DNA of 64,000 nt, taken from contig NZ_AOLQ01000007.1 in the NCBI RefSeq assembly GCF_000337775.1, positions 1-64,000 on the forward strand. The letters are read 5' to 3'. Below the pieces are notes generated by a model. It was given only the letters and a program-made list of their open reading frames with translations, had not been told where the DNA came from and made no database searches. Made by a program: the position numbers and the translations under genes. The stretch's first letter is position 1. The number at the start of each line of letters is the position of its first letter. This document shows, piece by piece, positions 42,185 to 51,275 of the stretch. The stretch is from Haloarcula vallismortis ATCC 29715 (GTDB lineage Archaea; Halobacteriota; Halobacteria; Halobacteriales; Haloarculaceae).

Positions 42185-42619
42185 TCAGTCACCAGCGTGG
42201 ACGATGGCGGGGTCCACCCAGATAACAAAACTGTCATCTCGCTTGATGACACCACGAATCGAGCCGGCGTCGTTCGCGGGGGACCGGTCGACCTGCTCCG
42301 GAGTGACCTGCACTACCTGATACACCTCGTCGACGAGCCAGCCGGCCGCGCCCTGTTCTTCGACAATTTCTGGGTCGAACACGATGATTCGCTTCTCCGC
42401 GCCCTCGTCCTCGATACCGAAGACGACCTTGGGATCGACGATCGATGTCGTGCGCCCGCGAAGATCCATGACACCACGGACGTGCGGCGGGGCGTTCGGG
42501 ACGGACGTGAGTTCGCCGATGTCGACGATCTCAGTCACGTAGTCGATACTCACGCAGTACGTTTCCGAGCCGAGCTGGAACTCAAGCACTTGGCCGGTGG
42601 TGGCTGACTGTGCTGCCAT
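42185..42619 (-). CDS. cheW: chemotaxis coupling protein CheW
   Basis: A 144-aa CheW-fold protein that links CheA to the transducers. The two SH3-like subdomains are visible (VLEFQLGSETYCVSIDYVTEIV and HVRGVMDLRGRTTSIVDPKVVFG). ATG at 42619 is used; the GTG six codons earlier is weaker. It is divergent from cheB, with a 170-bp promoter region between them that serves both transcripts. Confidence 0.93.
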   Translation of the reverse strand: MAAQSATTGQVLEFQLGSETYCVSIDYVTEIVDIGELTSVPNAPPHVRGVMDLRGRTTSIVDPKVVFGIEDEGAEKRIIVFDPEIVEEQGAAGWLVDEVYQVVQVTPEQVDRSPANDAGSIRGVIKRDDSFVIWVDPAIVHAGD

Positions 42620-42789
42620 TGCGGTTCTTATCCACACTGTCGCGGATAGTGGCGCATAAAGCTGCCTGCTGGGCTATCAACTTTGATTACGTGGGCGGAG
42701 TATTTATTTCGGGGCCGGACGGGAGTTGGAAGTAGGTATGAGGATGTCTCGTGCACCGATGTCTCCTATCCGACGGGAGCGTTGGTGAT

Positions 42790-43896
42790 ATGGCAGATGG
42801 TGTCCGCGCCGTGGTCGCAGACGACTCTCACTTCATGCGGAGTGTCATCTCTGATATCCTCAGTGATGGCGGTATTACTGTCGTTGCGCAGGCGCGTGAC
42901 GGCGAGGAGGCAGTGTCAGCCGTTATCGAACACGAACCGGACGTCGTGACAATGGACGTCGAGATGCCGGTAATGAACGGCATCGAGGCAACGGAGCGCA
43001 TCATGGCCGAGTCTCCGACACCGGTGTTGATGCTGTCGGCCCACACCGACGAAAACGCCGATGTGACGTTCGAAGCGCTCGATAAGGGTGCGGTCGACTT
43101 CTTCACCAAGCCCGGTGGTGAGGTGTCGATGGAGATGTCACGCCTGAAAGACCAGCTGGTCGAGATGGTCAGCTCCGTCGCGGCGGTCGATGTTGGCGCG
43201 ACGCGCAGCCGCGGCGGGACAAGTAGTGACAGTGGGGCAGCAACAACAGCCAGCGGTTCAGCTACTGGCCGGAGAGAAACCGGGGGTCCGTCGGGGCAGA
43301 CGGCCTACGTCGCGAACCCGACGCTCGTCATCGGTTCGTCGACTGGCGGCCCGAAAATGGTCGAGCAGGTGATGGAGAACCTCCCCATCGAGGCAGACCT
43401 CCGGGTGCTCATCATCCAGCACATGCCCGAAGGATTCACCGGTCGCTTCGCCGAGCGGATAAACACGCGAAGCGACTACGAGGTTCGGGAGGCCACCGAC
43501 GGGGCACGCATCGGCGGCGGCGAGGGGCTCGTCGCCGCCGGCGACCGCCACATGGTGGTCAAGAACTATCGGAACGGGCGACTGCGGACGAAGCTGACAC
43601 AGGACGAACCAGTCAACAGCGTCCGCCCGGCCGTCGACGTGACGATGCGGACGGCCGCGGATACAATCGACGACCCGCTCGTCGGCCTCATCCTCACCGG
43701 GATGGGTGAGGACGGTGCGGACGGGATTCGACGGATCAAGCAGGCCGGCGGCGAGACCATCGCACAGGACGAGGCCACGTCCGCGGTGTACGGCATGCCA
43801 AAGCGTGCCGTCGAGACGGGCTGTGTGGACACTGTCTTGCCTATCGACGACATTGCGGACGGCATCATCGACACGATTACTACTGAGGTGACCTGA
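42790..43896 (+). CDS. cheB: chemotaxis protein-glutamate methylesterase CheB
   Basis: A 368-aa two-domain protein: receiver (1-120; Asp11, Asp12 and phospho-Asp56 in TMDVEMP) and methylesterase (about 180-365; Ser in SSTGGP, His in QHMPEGF and Asp in GMGEDGADG). A Ser/Gly-rich linker (about 140-175) joins them. It demethylates and deamidates transducers when phosphorylated by CheA. The longer frame begins at GTG 13 codons upstream; MADGVRAVVADDS is the natural start. It is first in cheB-cheA-cheR-HEAT. Confidence 0.95.
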   Translation: MADGVRAVVADDSHFMRSVISDILSDGGITVVAQARDGEEAVSAVIEHEPDVVTMDVEMPVMNGIEATERIMAESPTPVLMLSAHTDENADVTFEALDKGAVDFFTKPGGEVSMEMSRLKDQLVEMVSSVAAVDVGATRSRGGTSSDSGAATTASGSATGRRETGGPSGQTAYVANPTLVIGSSTGGPKMVEQVMENLPIEADLRVLIIQHMPEGFTGRFAERINTRSDYEVREATDGARIGGGEGLVAAGDRHMVVKNYRNGRLRTKLTQDEPVNSVRPAVDVTMRTAADTIDDPLVGLILTGMGEDGADGIRRIKQAGGETIAQDEATSAVYGMPKRAVETGCVDTVLPIDDIADGIIDTITTEVT

Positions 43897-43898
43897 CA

Positions 43899-45890
43899 AT
43901 GGACGACCAGTATTTAGACGCATTCATCCGTGAAAGCGAAGAAGCGATTACCGAACTCAACAACTCACTGCTCGAACTCGAGTCCGACCCCTCCAACACG
44001 GAGGCGATGGATTCGATCTTCCGGACAGCCCATACGCTGAAGGGCAACTTCGGGGCGATGGGCTTTGACAACGCTGCGAATCTCGCGCACGCGATGGAGG
44101 ACCTACTCGACGAGATGCGCCAGGGCGAGATGGAGGTCACACCGGACCTGATGGACCTCGTCTTCGCTGGCGTCGACCAGATAGAGATCATCGTCGGGGA
44201 GATCGAAGAACACGGTGAATCGGGGACGGAGACCGACGAAATGGTCGAGGAGCTCCGTGCCGTCCTCGAAGAGGGGGCCGCGGCCGCGGGTGACACCGAA
44301 CCGGCAGACGACAGCGACTCGTCGGACAGCGACGGTTCGCTCACCACGGACGCCAGCGCCGCCGACGCCGATATCGACGGCGATGCCGTCGACGACCGAG
44401 TTCTCCAGGCCGAAATCAGCGTCGGGGAGTCGGATATGCTCGGCGTCGACTCGATGCTTGCCGTCGAGTCCATCGAAGAACGGTTCGACATCCTCGATTC
44501 GAGTCCGAGCCGCGCCGATATCGAGGACGGCGAGTTCGAGGACACGTTCGTTCTGTATCTCGACGGTCCCGACGCGGCGACTGTCGACGCGGAACTCGGG
44601 ACGACCGGGAAGGTCGACAGCTTCGACGTGACCGACGTGACCGACGAACTGGTAAGCGAGGCAGACACCGGCTCCGATGCTGTCGACGAGAGTGTGCCGG
44701 ACTCTGGTTCGGATTCGGACTCCGACCCGGGTGCCGAAGAGGAACACAGCGTCGACGAGATCAAGTCCGTTCGGGTCGACGTCGACCAGCTCGACGACCT
44801 CCACGGGCTCGTCGAGCAGCTGGTCACCAGCCGGATCAAGCTCCGGCGGGGTGTCGAACAGAACAATCTCGATTCGACCAGCGAAACGCTGAACGAACTG
44901 GACAAGATCACGGCGAACCTCCAGAACACGGTGATGGACATGCGGCTCATCCCGCTGAAGAAGGTCGTCGGCAAGTTCCCACGGCTCGTCCGGGACCTTG
45001 CACGCGAACTCGACAAGGACATCGAGTTCGAGATCGAGGGCGAGGACATCGAACTCGACCGGACAATCCTCACCGAGATATCGGACCCGCTGATGCACAT
45101 CCTCCGAAACGCCGTCGACCACGGCATCGAACCGCCCGAGGAGCGTGAACAGGCGGGGAAACCGCGTACCGGCCACATAACGCTCCGAGCATCCCGTGAG
45201 CGCGACCACGTTATCATCGAAGTCGAAGACGACGGGGCCGGGCTTGACGTGGACGGCATCAGAGAGAAGGCCGTCGAAAAGGGCGTCCGCTCGCCCGAGG
45301 AACTGGACGCGATGGACGATTCCGCGGTGTATGACCTCGTGTTCCACCCCGGATTCTCGACAGCCGATGAAGTGACAGACACCAGCGGACGCGGCGTCGG
45401 CATGGACGTCGTCCACGACACGGTCTCCCAGCTCGACGGGTCAGTCAGCGTCGACTCCGAACCGGGTGAGGGAACGACCGTCTCACTGCGCCTGCCGGTG
45501 ACGATGGCTATCGTCAAGGTGCTGTTCGTCAAGGTCGGCGACGAGGAGTACGGCGTCCCCATCAAGAACGTCGACGAGATTACCGGGACGGAGGAGGCGA
45601 AACAGGTCAACGGTCAGGAGGTCATCAAACACAACGACGAAATCTACCCGGTCATTCATCTCGACGACACCTTCGACATCGAGGGCGAGACAGCCAACGG
45701 CGACGGGATGCTCGTCCGCATCCGTGAATCCGAGCGGCAGGTCGCGCTCCACTGTGACTCGGTCAACAGCCAGGAGGAGGTGGTGGTCAAGCCACTGGAG
45801 GGTATCCTCTCAGGGACGCCCGGGCTCTCGGGCACGGCCGTGCTGGGCGACGGGAACATCGTCCACATCCTCGACGTGGTGACGCTATGA
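43899..45890 (+). CDS. cheA: chemotaxis histidine kinase CheA
   Basis: A 663-aa CheA. P1/HPt has His45 in FRTAHTLKGN; a long acidic linker (about 120-285) separates it from P3 (dimerisation, about 290-350), the P4 kinase domain with N box HILRNAVDHG, G1 DDGAGLDVDG and G2 GRGVGMDVV, and the P5 CheW-like domain ending LDVVTL. It starts 2 nt after the cheB stop and its stop overlaps the cheR start. Confidence 0.96.
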   Translation: MDDQYLDAFIRESEEAITELNNSLLELESDPSNTEAMDSIFRTAHTLKGNFGAMGFDNAANLAHAMEDLLDEMRQGEMEVTPDLMDLVFAGVDQIEIIVGEIEEHGESGTETDEMVEELRAVLEEGAAAAGDTEPADDSDSSDSDGSLTTDASAADADIDGDAVDDRVLQAEISVGESDMLGVDSMLAVESIEERFDILDSSPSRADIEDGEFEDTFVLYLDGPDAATVDAELGTTGKVDSFDVTDVTDELVSEADTGSDAVDESVPDSGSDSDSDPGAEEEHSVDEIKSVRVDVDQLDDLHGLVEQLVTSRIKLRRGVEQNNLDSTSETLNELDKITANLQNTVMDMRLIPLKKVVGKFPRLVRDLARELDKDIEFEIEGEDIELDRTILTEISDPLMHILRNAVDHGIEPPEEREQAGKPRTGHITLRASRERDHVIIEVEDDGAGLDVDGIREKAVEKGVRSPEELDAMDDSAVYDLVFHPGFSTADEVTDTSGRGVGMDVVHDTVSQLDGSVSVDSEPGEGTTVSLRLPVTMAIVKVLFVKVGDEEYGVPIKNVDEITGTEEAKQVNGQEVIKHNDEIYPVIHLDDTFDIEGETANGDGMLVRIRESERQVALHCDSVNSQEEVVVKPLEGILSGTPGLSGTAVLGDGNIVHILDVVTL

Positions 45891-46696
45891 ACAAAGGTAG
45901 CGAGCGCACCTTCGAAGACCTCGTCGAGTTCATCGGCGAGGAGATGGACTTCGAGTCGGGCTTTTACAACGACTCGTATCTCGACCGTCGTATCACCGCG
46001 CGGATGCGTCGGACCGACATTGAGGACTACCAGTCCTACCAGCGGCTGCTGGAGCGCGACGACGGCGAGCGCGAGGAACTGCTCGATTCGCTGTCAATCA
46101 ACGTCACCGGCTTCTTCCGGAATCCGGACGCGTGGGAGCGCCTGCGGCCAGTTCTTCGGGAACTCACGGAAAACAACCGCACGGTCAGGCTCTGGTCGGC
46201 CCCGAGCGCCGACGGCCGCGAGCCGTATTCGGCGGCGATGCTGGCACTCGACGATCCCGATATCAACGCCCGGCGGGTTGAGATAACGGCAACGGATATC
46301 AATGCCGACATCCTCGAAGAAGCTCGTGACGGGACCTACGCGACCTCCCAGACGACCGACATCGCCGATGAGCTGGAGCCGCTGGACGATTACACGAAGT
46401 ACATCCAGCAGGACGGCAACACGTTCCAAGTTCGAGACCGCGTCAAGGAGATGGTCACGTTCGAGCAACACGACCTCATCCGGGGCGACCCCAAACGCGA
46501 TTTCGACCTCGTGTTCTGCCGGAACCTGCTCATCTACATCGATTCGGAGTTCAAAGTCCCCATCTTCGAGACGATCCGCGGGTCGCTTCGGGAGGGTGGG
46601 TACCTCATGATCGGCATGACCGAGACGCTGCCCGCGGAGTGTCGGGATTCCTTCGAAGCGGTCGATAAGCGACACCGCATCTACCGGCGTGTGTAG
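45887..46696 (+). CDS. cheR: chemotaxis protein methyltransferase CheR
   Basis: A 269-aa S-adenosylmethionine-dependent methyltransferase that modifies transducer glutamates. The N-terminal helix bundle carries ITARMRRTDIEDYQSYQRLL; the SAM site is LWSAPSADGREPYSAA, and FDLVFCRNLLIYID with MIGMTETLP are diagnostic. It overlaps cheA by four nucleotides and is followed by the HEAT gene after 6 nt. Confidence 0.95.
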   Translation: MNKGSERTFEDLVEFIGEEMDFESGFYNDSYLDRRITARMRRTDIEDYQSYQRLLERDDGEREELLDSLSINVTGFFRNPDAWERLRPVLRELTENNRTVRLWSAPSADGREPYSAAMLALDDPDINARRVEITATDINADILEEARDGTYATSQTTDIADELEPLDDYTKYIQQDGNTFQVRDRVKEMVTFEQHDLIRGDPKRDFDLVFCRNLLIYIDSEFKVPIFETIRGSLREGGYLMIGMTETLPAECRDSFEAVDKRHRIYRRV

Positions 46697-46702
46697 CGAC
46701 CA

Positions 46703-47935
46703 ATGAGCCTCTACGAACTGGAACGTGACGGCAAGGCACAGGAACTCATCCGCCTCCTCAGGGAGAGCGACAACGAGCGGGTCAAGACCCGTGCCGCGGA
46801 GCTGCTGGGGAACTTCGACGACCACGACGACCGACGCGACGTGGTCAACGCGCTCGTAGACGCCGCCCAGAGCGACAGCGACGCAATCACCGGCGCGGCT
46901 ATCGATTCGCTTGACGAACTCGGGGACGACGCGATCACACAGCTCATCGGCAGCATGGCCGGGGTCGACCTCGAAGACGACGCCGCCGACTGGGTGAAAG
47001 CCAAGGCGTACATGCAGGTACTTGATTCCGATGTACCAGAACTGCGGATGGCAGCGGCCAACGGGCTCGGGAACCTGGATCAGGCCGACGCGGTCCCGAA
47101 GCTGGCTGAGCGCTTCGAAGACCCAGACCCACGAGTGCGGGCGCGGGCGGCCCGGTCGGCCGGAAAAATCGGCGATTCGCGGGCGACGACGCCGCTTGAG
47201 TCAGTCCTGTCGGACCCGAAAGCCGGCGTCAGGCGTGAGGCCGCCGACGCGCTGGGCAACATCGGGAACCGACAGGCGCTTCAGGCGCTGTTGCCGCTGT
47301 ACGAGGACGACGACGAGCGGGTCCGGCGTATCGCCGTCGGCGCGTTCGGGAACTTCGGCAACGACCGGCCGGTCGATTATCTCATCGAGGCGCTTTCTGA
47401 CGAGTCGGCCGCCGTGCGGCGGACAGCCGTCTACTCGCTCATCGAACTCCTGTCGAACGTCCCAACAAACCAGAGCCACGAAATCCGGGACACCGTCGTC
47501 GAGAAGCTCTCGAACACGGACGACCGGAGCGTCGTCGTGCCGCTGGTCGAGATTCTCGAAGAGAGCACGCAGGCCGCACAGCGGCGCAACACCGCCTGGA
47601 TGCTCGGTCGGGTCACCAGTCAGGAGGAGCGGGACCGAGTCATCGAATCGCTCGTCGACGCACTGAAGGAGAACGACCAGATGCTCCAGCAGTTCGCCGC
47701 CACCAGCCTCGCCGAACTCGGCGACGACGACAACATGGTGGAGCGTCGGCTGCTCAAAATCGTCCAGGACGACGCTGTCGACCCCGAGGTTCGGGGCCAA
47801 GCAATCTTCACGCTCGGGAAAGTCGGCGGCGAGCGCTCCCGGAAGACGCTGGATAAACTCATCGACGAGACCGAACACGACGTGGTCCGAAAGAAGGCCT
47901 TCTCCGCCATCTCGAAGCTCGGTGGCCGCGGATGA
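46703..47935 (+). CDS. HEAT-repeat protein of the che operon
   Basis: A 410-aa alpha-solenoid of about ten HEAT/PBS-lyase-like repeats (GNLDQADAVPKLAERFEDPDPRVRARAARSAGKIGD and relatives). It is scaffold-like, without catalytic motifs. A protein in the same position is known in the Halobacterium salinarum taxis region and interacts with Che proteins. It lies immediately after cheR and before cheF, so a scaffold for taxis output is the best inference. Confidence 0.85.
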   Translation: MSLYELERDGKAQELIRLLRESDNERVKTRAAELLGNFDDHDDRRDVVNALVDAAQSDSDAITGAAIDSLDELGDDAITQLIGSMAGVDLEDDAADWVKAKAYMQVLDSDVPELRMAAANGLGNLDQADAVPKLAERFEDPDPRVRARAARSAGKIGDSRATTPLESVLSDPKAGVRREAADALGNIGNRQALQALLPLYEDDDERVRRIAVGAFGNFGNDRPVDYLIEALSDESAAVRRTAVYSLIELLSNVPTNQSHEIRDTVVEKLSNTDDRSVVVPLVEILEESTQAAQRRNTAWMLGRVTSQEERDRVIESLVDALKENDQMLQQFAATSLAELGDDDNMVERRLLKIVQDDAVDPEVRGQAIFTLGKVGGERSRKTLDKLIDETEHDVVRKKAFSAISKLGGRG

Positions 47936-47994
47936 AGCAGCCGAGTGGATTAAGACGCGGCGGGGCATACACGAGAACGATAGCTGGCTAACCG

Positions 47995-48858
47995 ATGAGC
48001 GACGGAGAACACGCACTGGTCGATACCAAGGGGAAGTTCGTCCAGGTTGTCTCGGACGGGCGCAAGCGAAACGACATCGAGTGGCTACCCGGTCGGATTC
48101 TCCTCTCGAACAAGCGACTCGTCCTCGCAACCAACGACGGCAAACGAACCATCCCGCTGTCGAAGGTCAGCAGCGTCACGGCAAGCCAGATGAACCAGCC
48201 ACTCGCACAGGTAGACAGCTACATCAAGGTGCAGGCTGGCCGGAACGTGACGCTCATCTCGGCGAAACAGGCCGAGGAGTTTCAGGAAAAGCTCTACAGC
48301 ACGCTGCTCGACCAGACCGTCGTCCTCGTCAACCACCCCGCAGTCAAGGGTGGCGTCGTGCAGGACGGCGGCTGGGAAAAGGGACGGCTCAAACTCGACG
48401 GCGACTGCATCAATCTGGCCATCGCCAGCGGCACGTTTGTCGAGCTGGACATCGACGACGTGGGGACCGTCGAGGCCAAGGAGAAGACGATCCGCGGCGA
48501 CGAACGACCGCTGTTAGAGGTCGAACATACCATCGAAGGCACCAGCGTCGAGACCCACATCTCGGGAACGCCTCGACATGTCTCGCTCATCGAAGGGCTC
48601 GTTCGGCAGGGCGAGCAGCGCAACATCGCCGACGACGTGGACCTCTCGGATAAAGAGACACAGGTGCTGATGGCGCTGTACTCTGGTATCTCACCGTTCA
48701 AGATTCCGGACTTCGTCGATATGGAAATCGAGGAAGTCGAAGACGTGTACGACCGGTTGATGGAGGCCGATATCCTCGAACCGGTCCGGACACGCCGGGA
48801 AGTGCAACTGGAAGCCCGCGGCCGCTCAATCGCGAGCGATGCAATGGCCGACCAGTAA
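47995..48858 (+). CDS. cheF1: taxis protein CheF, first copy
   Basis: A 287-aa CheF (DUF439 family). In Halobacterium salinarum CheF links CheY and other Che proteins to the ArlCE switch complex of the archaellum. Here HALVDTKGKFVQV, EWLPGRILLSNKRLVLATNDGK (beta-rich, PH-like) and a C-terminal wHTH-like segment (about 215-270) are visible. It starts 59 nt after the HEAT gene and is probably in the same transcript. A paralogue lies 1 kb downstream. Confidence 0.88.
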   Translation: MSDGEHALVDTKGKFVQVVSDGRKRNDIEWLPGRILLSNKRLVLATNDGKRTIPLSKVSSVTASQMNQPLAQVDSYIKVQAGRNVTLISAKQAEEFQEKLYSTLLDQTVVLVNHPAVKGGVVQDGGWEKGRLKLDGDCINLAIASGTFVELDIDDVGTVEAKEKTIRGDERPLLEVEHTIEGTSVETHISGTPRHVSLIEGLVRQGEQRNIADDVDLSDKETQVLMALYSGISPFKIPDFVDMEIEEVEDVYDRLMEADILEPVRTRREVQLEARGRSIASDAMADQ

Positions 48859-48932
48859 CCGAGACGCTGTAACGGTTCGACCGGGACGGACGGTTCGACG
48901 CGTTTTTGAAGCGCGGTTGATTGAGAACAGGT

Positions 48933-49322
48933 ATGGCAGAATTCACGGTCGCCGTCTCCGACCCGGAGGACGGCCACACCTACCAGATCGACGTTGACGG
49001 ACAGGACGCAAACCGCTTCATCGGCCGCGAGCTCGGCGACGAGGTCGACGGCGGCGCTGTCGGCCTCGACGGTTACACACTTGAACTGACCGGCGGCTCG
49101 GACACCTCCGGCCGACCGATGCGATCCGACGTTCGCGGCGTCATGACGAAGGAGATCATGTCCGACGGCGGCGTCGGCTTCGAGCCGACCACCGACGGCG
49201 AGCGCAAGCGGATCACCGTCCGCGGCCGCGAGGTCAGCGACGACACGCGCCAGATCAACGCGAAAATCACGGCCCGCGGGAGCGACGACGTGGCCGACCT
49301 CCTCGGCGACGACGACGAGTAA
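48933..49322 (+). CDS. rps6e: ribosomal protein eS6 (S6e)
   Basis: A 129-aa archaeal/eukaryal small-subunit protein: [21 protein letters not shown], then [20 protein letters not shown] and [17 protein letters not shown] are diagnostic. The TTG four codons upstream is discounted. A TATA-like GTTTTTG is about 27 nt before the ATG, so it has its own leaderless promoter. It sits oddly between the two cheF genes. Confidence 0.95.
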   Translation: MAEFTVAVSDPEDGHTYQIDVDGQDANRFIGRELGDEVDGGAVGLDGYTLELTGGSDTSGRPMRSDVRGVMTKEIMSDGGVGFEPTTDGERKRITVRGREVSDDTRQINAKITARGSDDVADLLGDDDE

Positions 49323-49327
49323 GTCAC

Positions 49328-49756
49328 GTGCCGGACCGCGTTCCCAGTGACCACGAGACTGTCGAGACGCATCGCGTTCCCGTCGAGTCGGTCGGCCGAA
49401 CCGACCGACCACGGGTTGTGCTCCCGGCGGAACTGGAGTTCGAGGACGGCGACACCATCCGTCTCGCGCTGGACGGCGACTGGTACCACGCTGTTGTCGA
49501 GACGAACCTCGACGGTAGGCCGGTGATCTCACACGTCGCCGACAACCGCCGACTGGCCCGCGAGCGGGACGGGACGAACCGCCTCGCCGAGTGGGTTGCC
49601 GACAGCGATGTCTCACTCGGCGGGTCGGTACACCTCGACGTGGTCACCGACGGAACGGAGTACGGCCTCCGAACACCGGGCAAGCGCGTCGTCTATACAG
49701 CGACCGGCGGACCGGACGCCTCGCTGTCAGATATCGCTCGAAATCTCGATAACTGA
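49328..49756 (+). CDS. small conserved haloarchaeal protein, possibly DUF7112
   Basis: A 142-aa acidic protein starting GTG, 5 nt after the eS6 stop, so co-transcribed with it. It is beta-rich in the middle (RPRVVLPAELEFEDGDTIRLALDGDWYHAVVE). It may belong to a family noted as DUF7112 beside eS6 in haloarchaea; this is from memory. A nucleic-acid-binding or beta-barrel role is conceivable but unsupported. Confidence 0.6.
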   Translation: MPDRVPSDHETVETHRVPVESVGRTDRPRVVLPAELEFEDGDTIRLALDGDWYHAVVETNLDGRPVISHVADNRRLARERDGTNRLAEWVADSDVSLGGSVHLDVVTDGTEYGLRTPGKRVVYTATGGPDASLSDIARNLDN

Positions 49757-49856
49757 CGCCGGTCGCCCCTGATTTCCCGAGCAGCTCCGATTTTTGCTGC
49801 TGATACTCGCGCGAAACGCTCAATATCAGTGCTGATGTACATCAGGTAACGGACGA

Positions 49857-50735
49857 ATGTCGGAATCAGTGATCGCGGATTTCGTCGGCAAATTCAACTC
49901 CGAAGTGGCTGGTCGGGGCGACCCCATCAAAGGTCGGATCGTCCTCTCCCAGAAGCGGCTGGTACTGGCCGCGAGTGAGGACGACAAGCTGACGATTCCG
50001 CTGGAGTCAATTTTCGACATCGCCATCGGGCAGGTCCCGCCCGACCTGGGCGATTTCTTCGACTCGACAGTGACAGTCGCCTTCGAGCGCAATGGAAAGC
50101 GACTCGTCGCTGCTATCGAAGCCGGCGACGAAAAAATCGAGAAGTTCGGCACGGTGCTGTTCAAGGCTGTCATCAACGGCACCGAAACGACGGTCAAAGA
50201 GCGCGCCCGCGTCGGTGGTCGCGTCACCGACGAGCCGTTCAAGACGGCGAAGCTGTTTCTCACGCCCGGTAACGTCGAATTCCGGCGTAGCGACGGGTCG
50301 TTCGCTGTCGATCTTAAGACGGTGTCGGACTTCGACCGGAACACGCGGGAGATTAACGGCAAGAGCCGGCCGGTGCTGACAGTCCGGCATATGAAAGACG
50401 GAACGGCCATGACGACGCTGGCCGCGATGGCCTCGAACCGAAAGATGTCGATTCTTGGGCGCTATCTCCGCCGCGAGTACGCCGAGCTCATGGAGGAGCT
50501 CAAAGACGTCGAGCTCACCAAGGACAAGAAGGAGGTGCTGGTCGCCATGTACTCGACCGGCGACATGGACGGGATGCCGCTGGCGAGTATTCTCGGCAAG
50601 GACTCCTCACAGGTGTCGATGATTCTCCAGGACCTCGCCGACGACGGGCTCGTACAGGACGGCTCTGACGGCCCGACGCTCACGCCGACCGGCAAGGTCG
50701 TCGCCAGCCGTCACCTCGAAGACGTAAACGCCTGA
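49857..50735 (+). CDS. cheF2: taxis protein CheF, second copy
   Basis: A 292-aa CheF paralogue with the same architecture: FNSEVAGRGDPIKGRIVLSQKRLVLAASEDDK at the N-terminus and a C-terminal wHTH-like segment (DKKEVLVAMYSTGDMDGMPLASILGKDSSQVSMILQDLADDGLV). Identity with the first copy is only moderate, suggesting divergent partners. In halophiles with two CheF proteins, both bind Che and archaellum switch components. It has no close upstream gene. Confidence 0.88.
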   Translation: MSESVIADFVGKFNSEVAGRGDPIKGRIVLSQKRLVLAASEDDKLTIPLESIFDIAIGQVPPDLGDFFDSTVTVAFERNGKRLVAAIEAGDEKIEKFGTVLFKAVINGTETTVKERARVGGRVTDEPFKTAKLFLTPGNVEFRRSDGSFAVDLKTVSDFDRNTREINGKSRPVLTVRHMKDGTAMTTLAAMASNRKMSILGRYLRREYAELMEELKDVELTKDKKEVLVAMYSTGDMDGMPLASILGKDSSQVSMILQDLADDGLVQDGSDGPTLTPTGKVVASRHLEDVNA

Positions 50736-50748
50736 GCGGGCCGGCGTC

Positions 50749-51189
50749 TCACTCGCTGTTCGACGGCATCTCTTCGGTCTCGACAATCGTACTGACCCGC
50801 GCATTTTCCTTGAGCTTCAGCCCCGCACCGCCGACCGACAGCGGCACGCGCGGGAGCGCCGCGACGTGCAGCGTCGGGTGGGTCGCCCCGCGTTCGAGCA
50901 GTTCTGTCCGCGGCTGGAGTGTCACCGTCGCCTCGCCGGTCAGCGATTCGTTGTACTCGATGAGATACTGACCGGCCCGCAACGTCCACCATTCGTAGTC
51001 GTCGTCCGGGTTCCGCTTCTCGCTCGTGTGAGGCGCGACGCCGGCGGGGTCGAGCTCGCCGCCACCGAAGTCGATCCGGCCCGGTTCGACGACCTCATAC
51101 ACGTCGGCGACAGTCAGGTCGAACCCCGGGCTGTCGGCTTGGGTCGGTTCGTGGACGATATCCGTGACGTACTCGGCGAAGTCGGTCAT
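50749..51189 (-). CDS. dUTPase/dCTP deaminase-like protein, divergent
   Basis: A 146-aa protein of the dUTPase superfamily fold. Resemblance to the Dut protein at 9602-10063 is clear in the N-terminus (VYEVVEPGRIDFGG) and in YLIEYNESL, but the DAGY motif and the C-terminal arm are lost and the arginine motif reads PRTELLERGATH. It may be a regulatory or catalytically different member. A TATA-like TTTTAGG about 27 nt upstream of the ATG supports the start. It is convergent with cheF2, 13 nt away. Confidence 0.7.
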   Translation of the reverse strand: MTDFAEYVTDIVHEPTQADSPGFDLTVADVYEVVEPGRIDFGGGELDPAGVAPHTSEKRNPDDDYEWWTLRAGQYLIEYNESLTGEATVTLQPRTELLERGATHPTLHVAALPRVPLSVGGAGLKLKENARVSTIVETEEMPSNSE

Positions 51190-51275
51190 GTACGGGTATA
51201 CCGGACGAATAGGCCTAAAAGTGAGGCTGGAAGCGGCGGCACAATGCGTATTGGCCTCGGTTGCGAAGCACGGCT

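Noticed and set aside
43880-45610. 576-aa frame opposite cheA
   Set aside because: Ser/Thr-rich mirror of the acidic CheA sequence without any domain signal.
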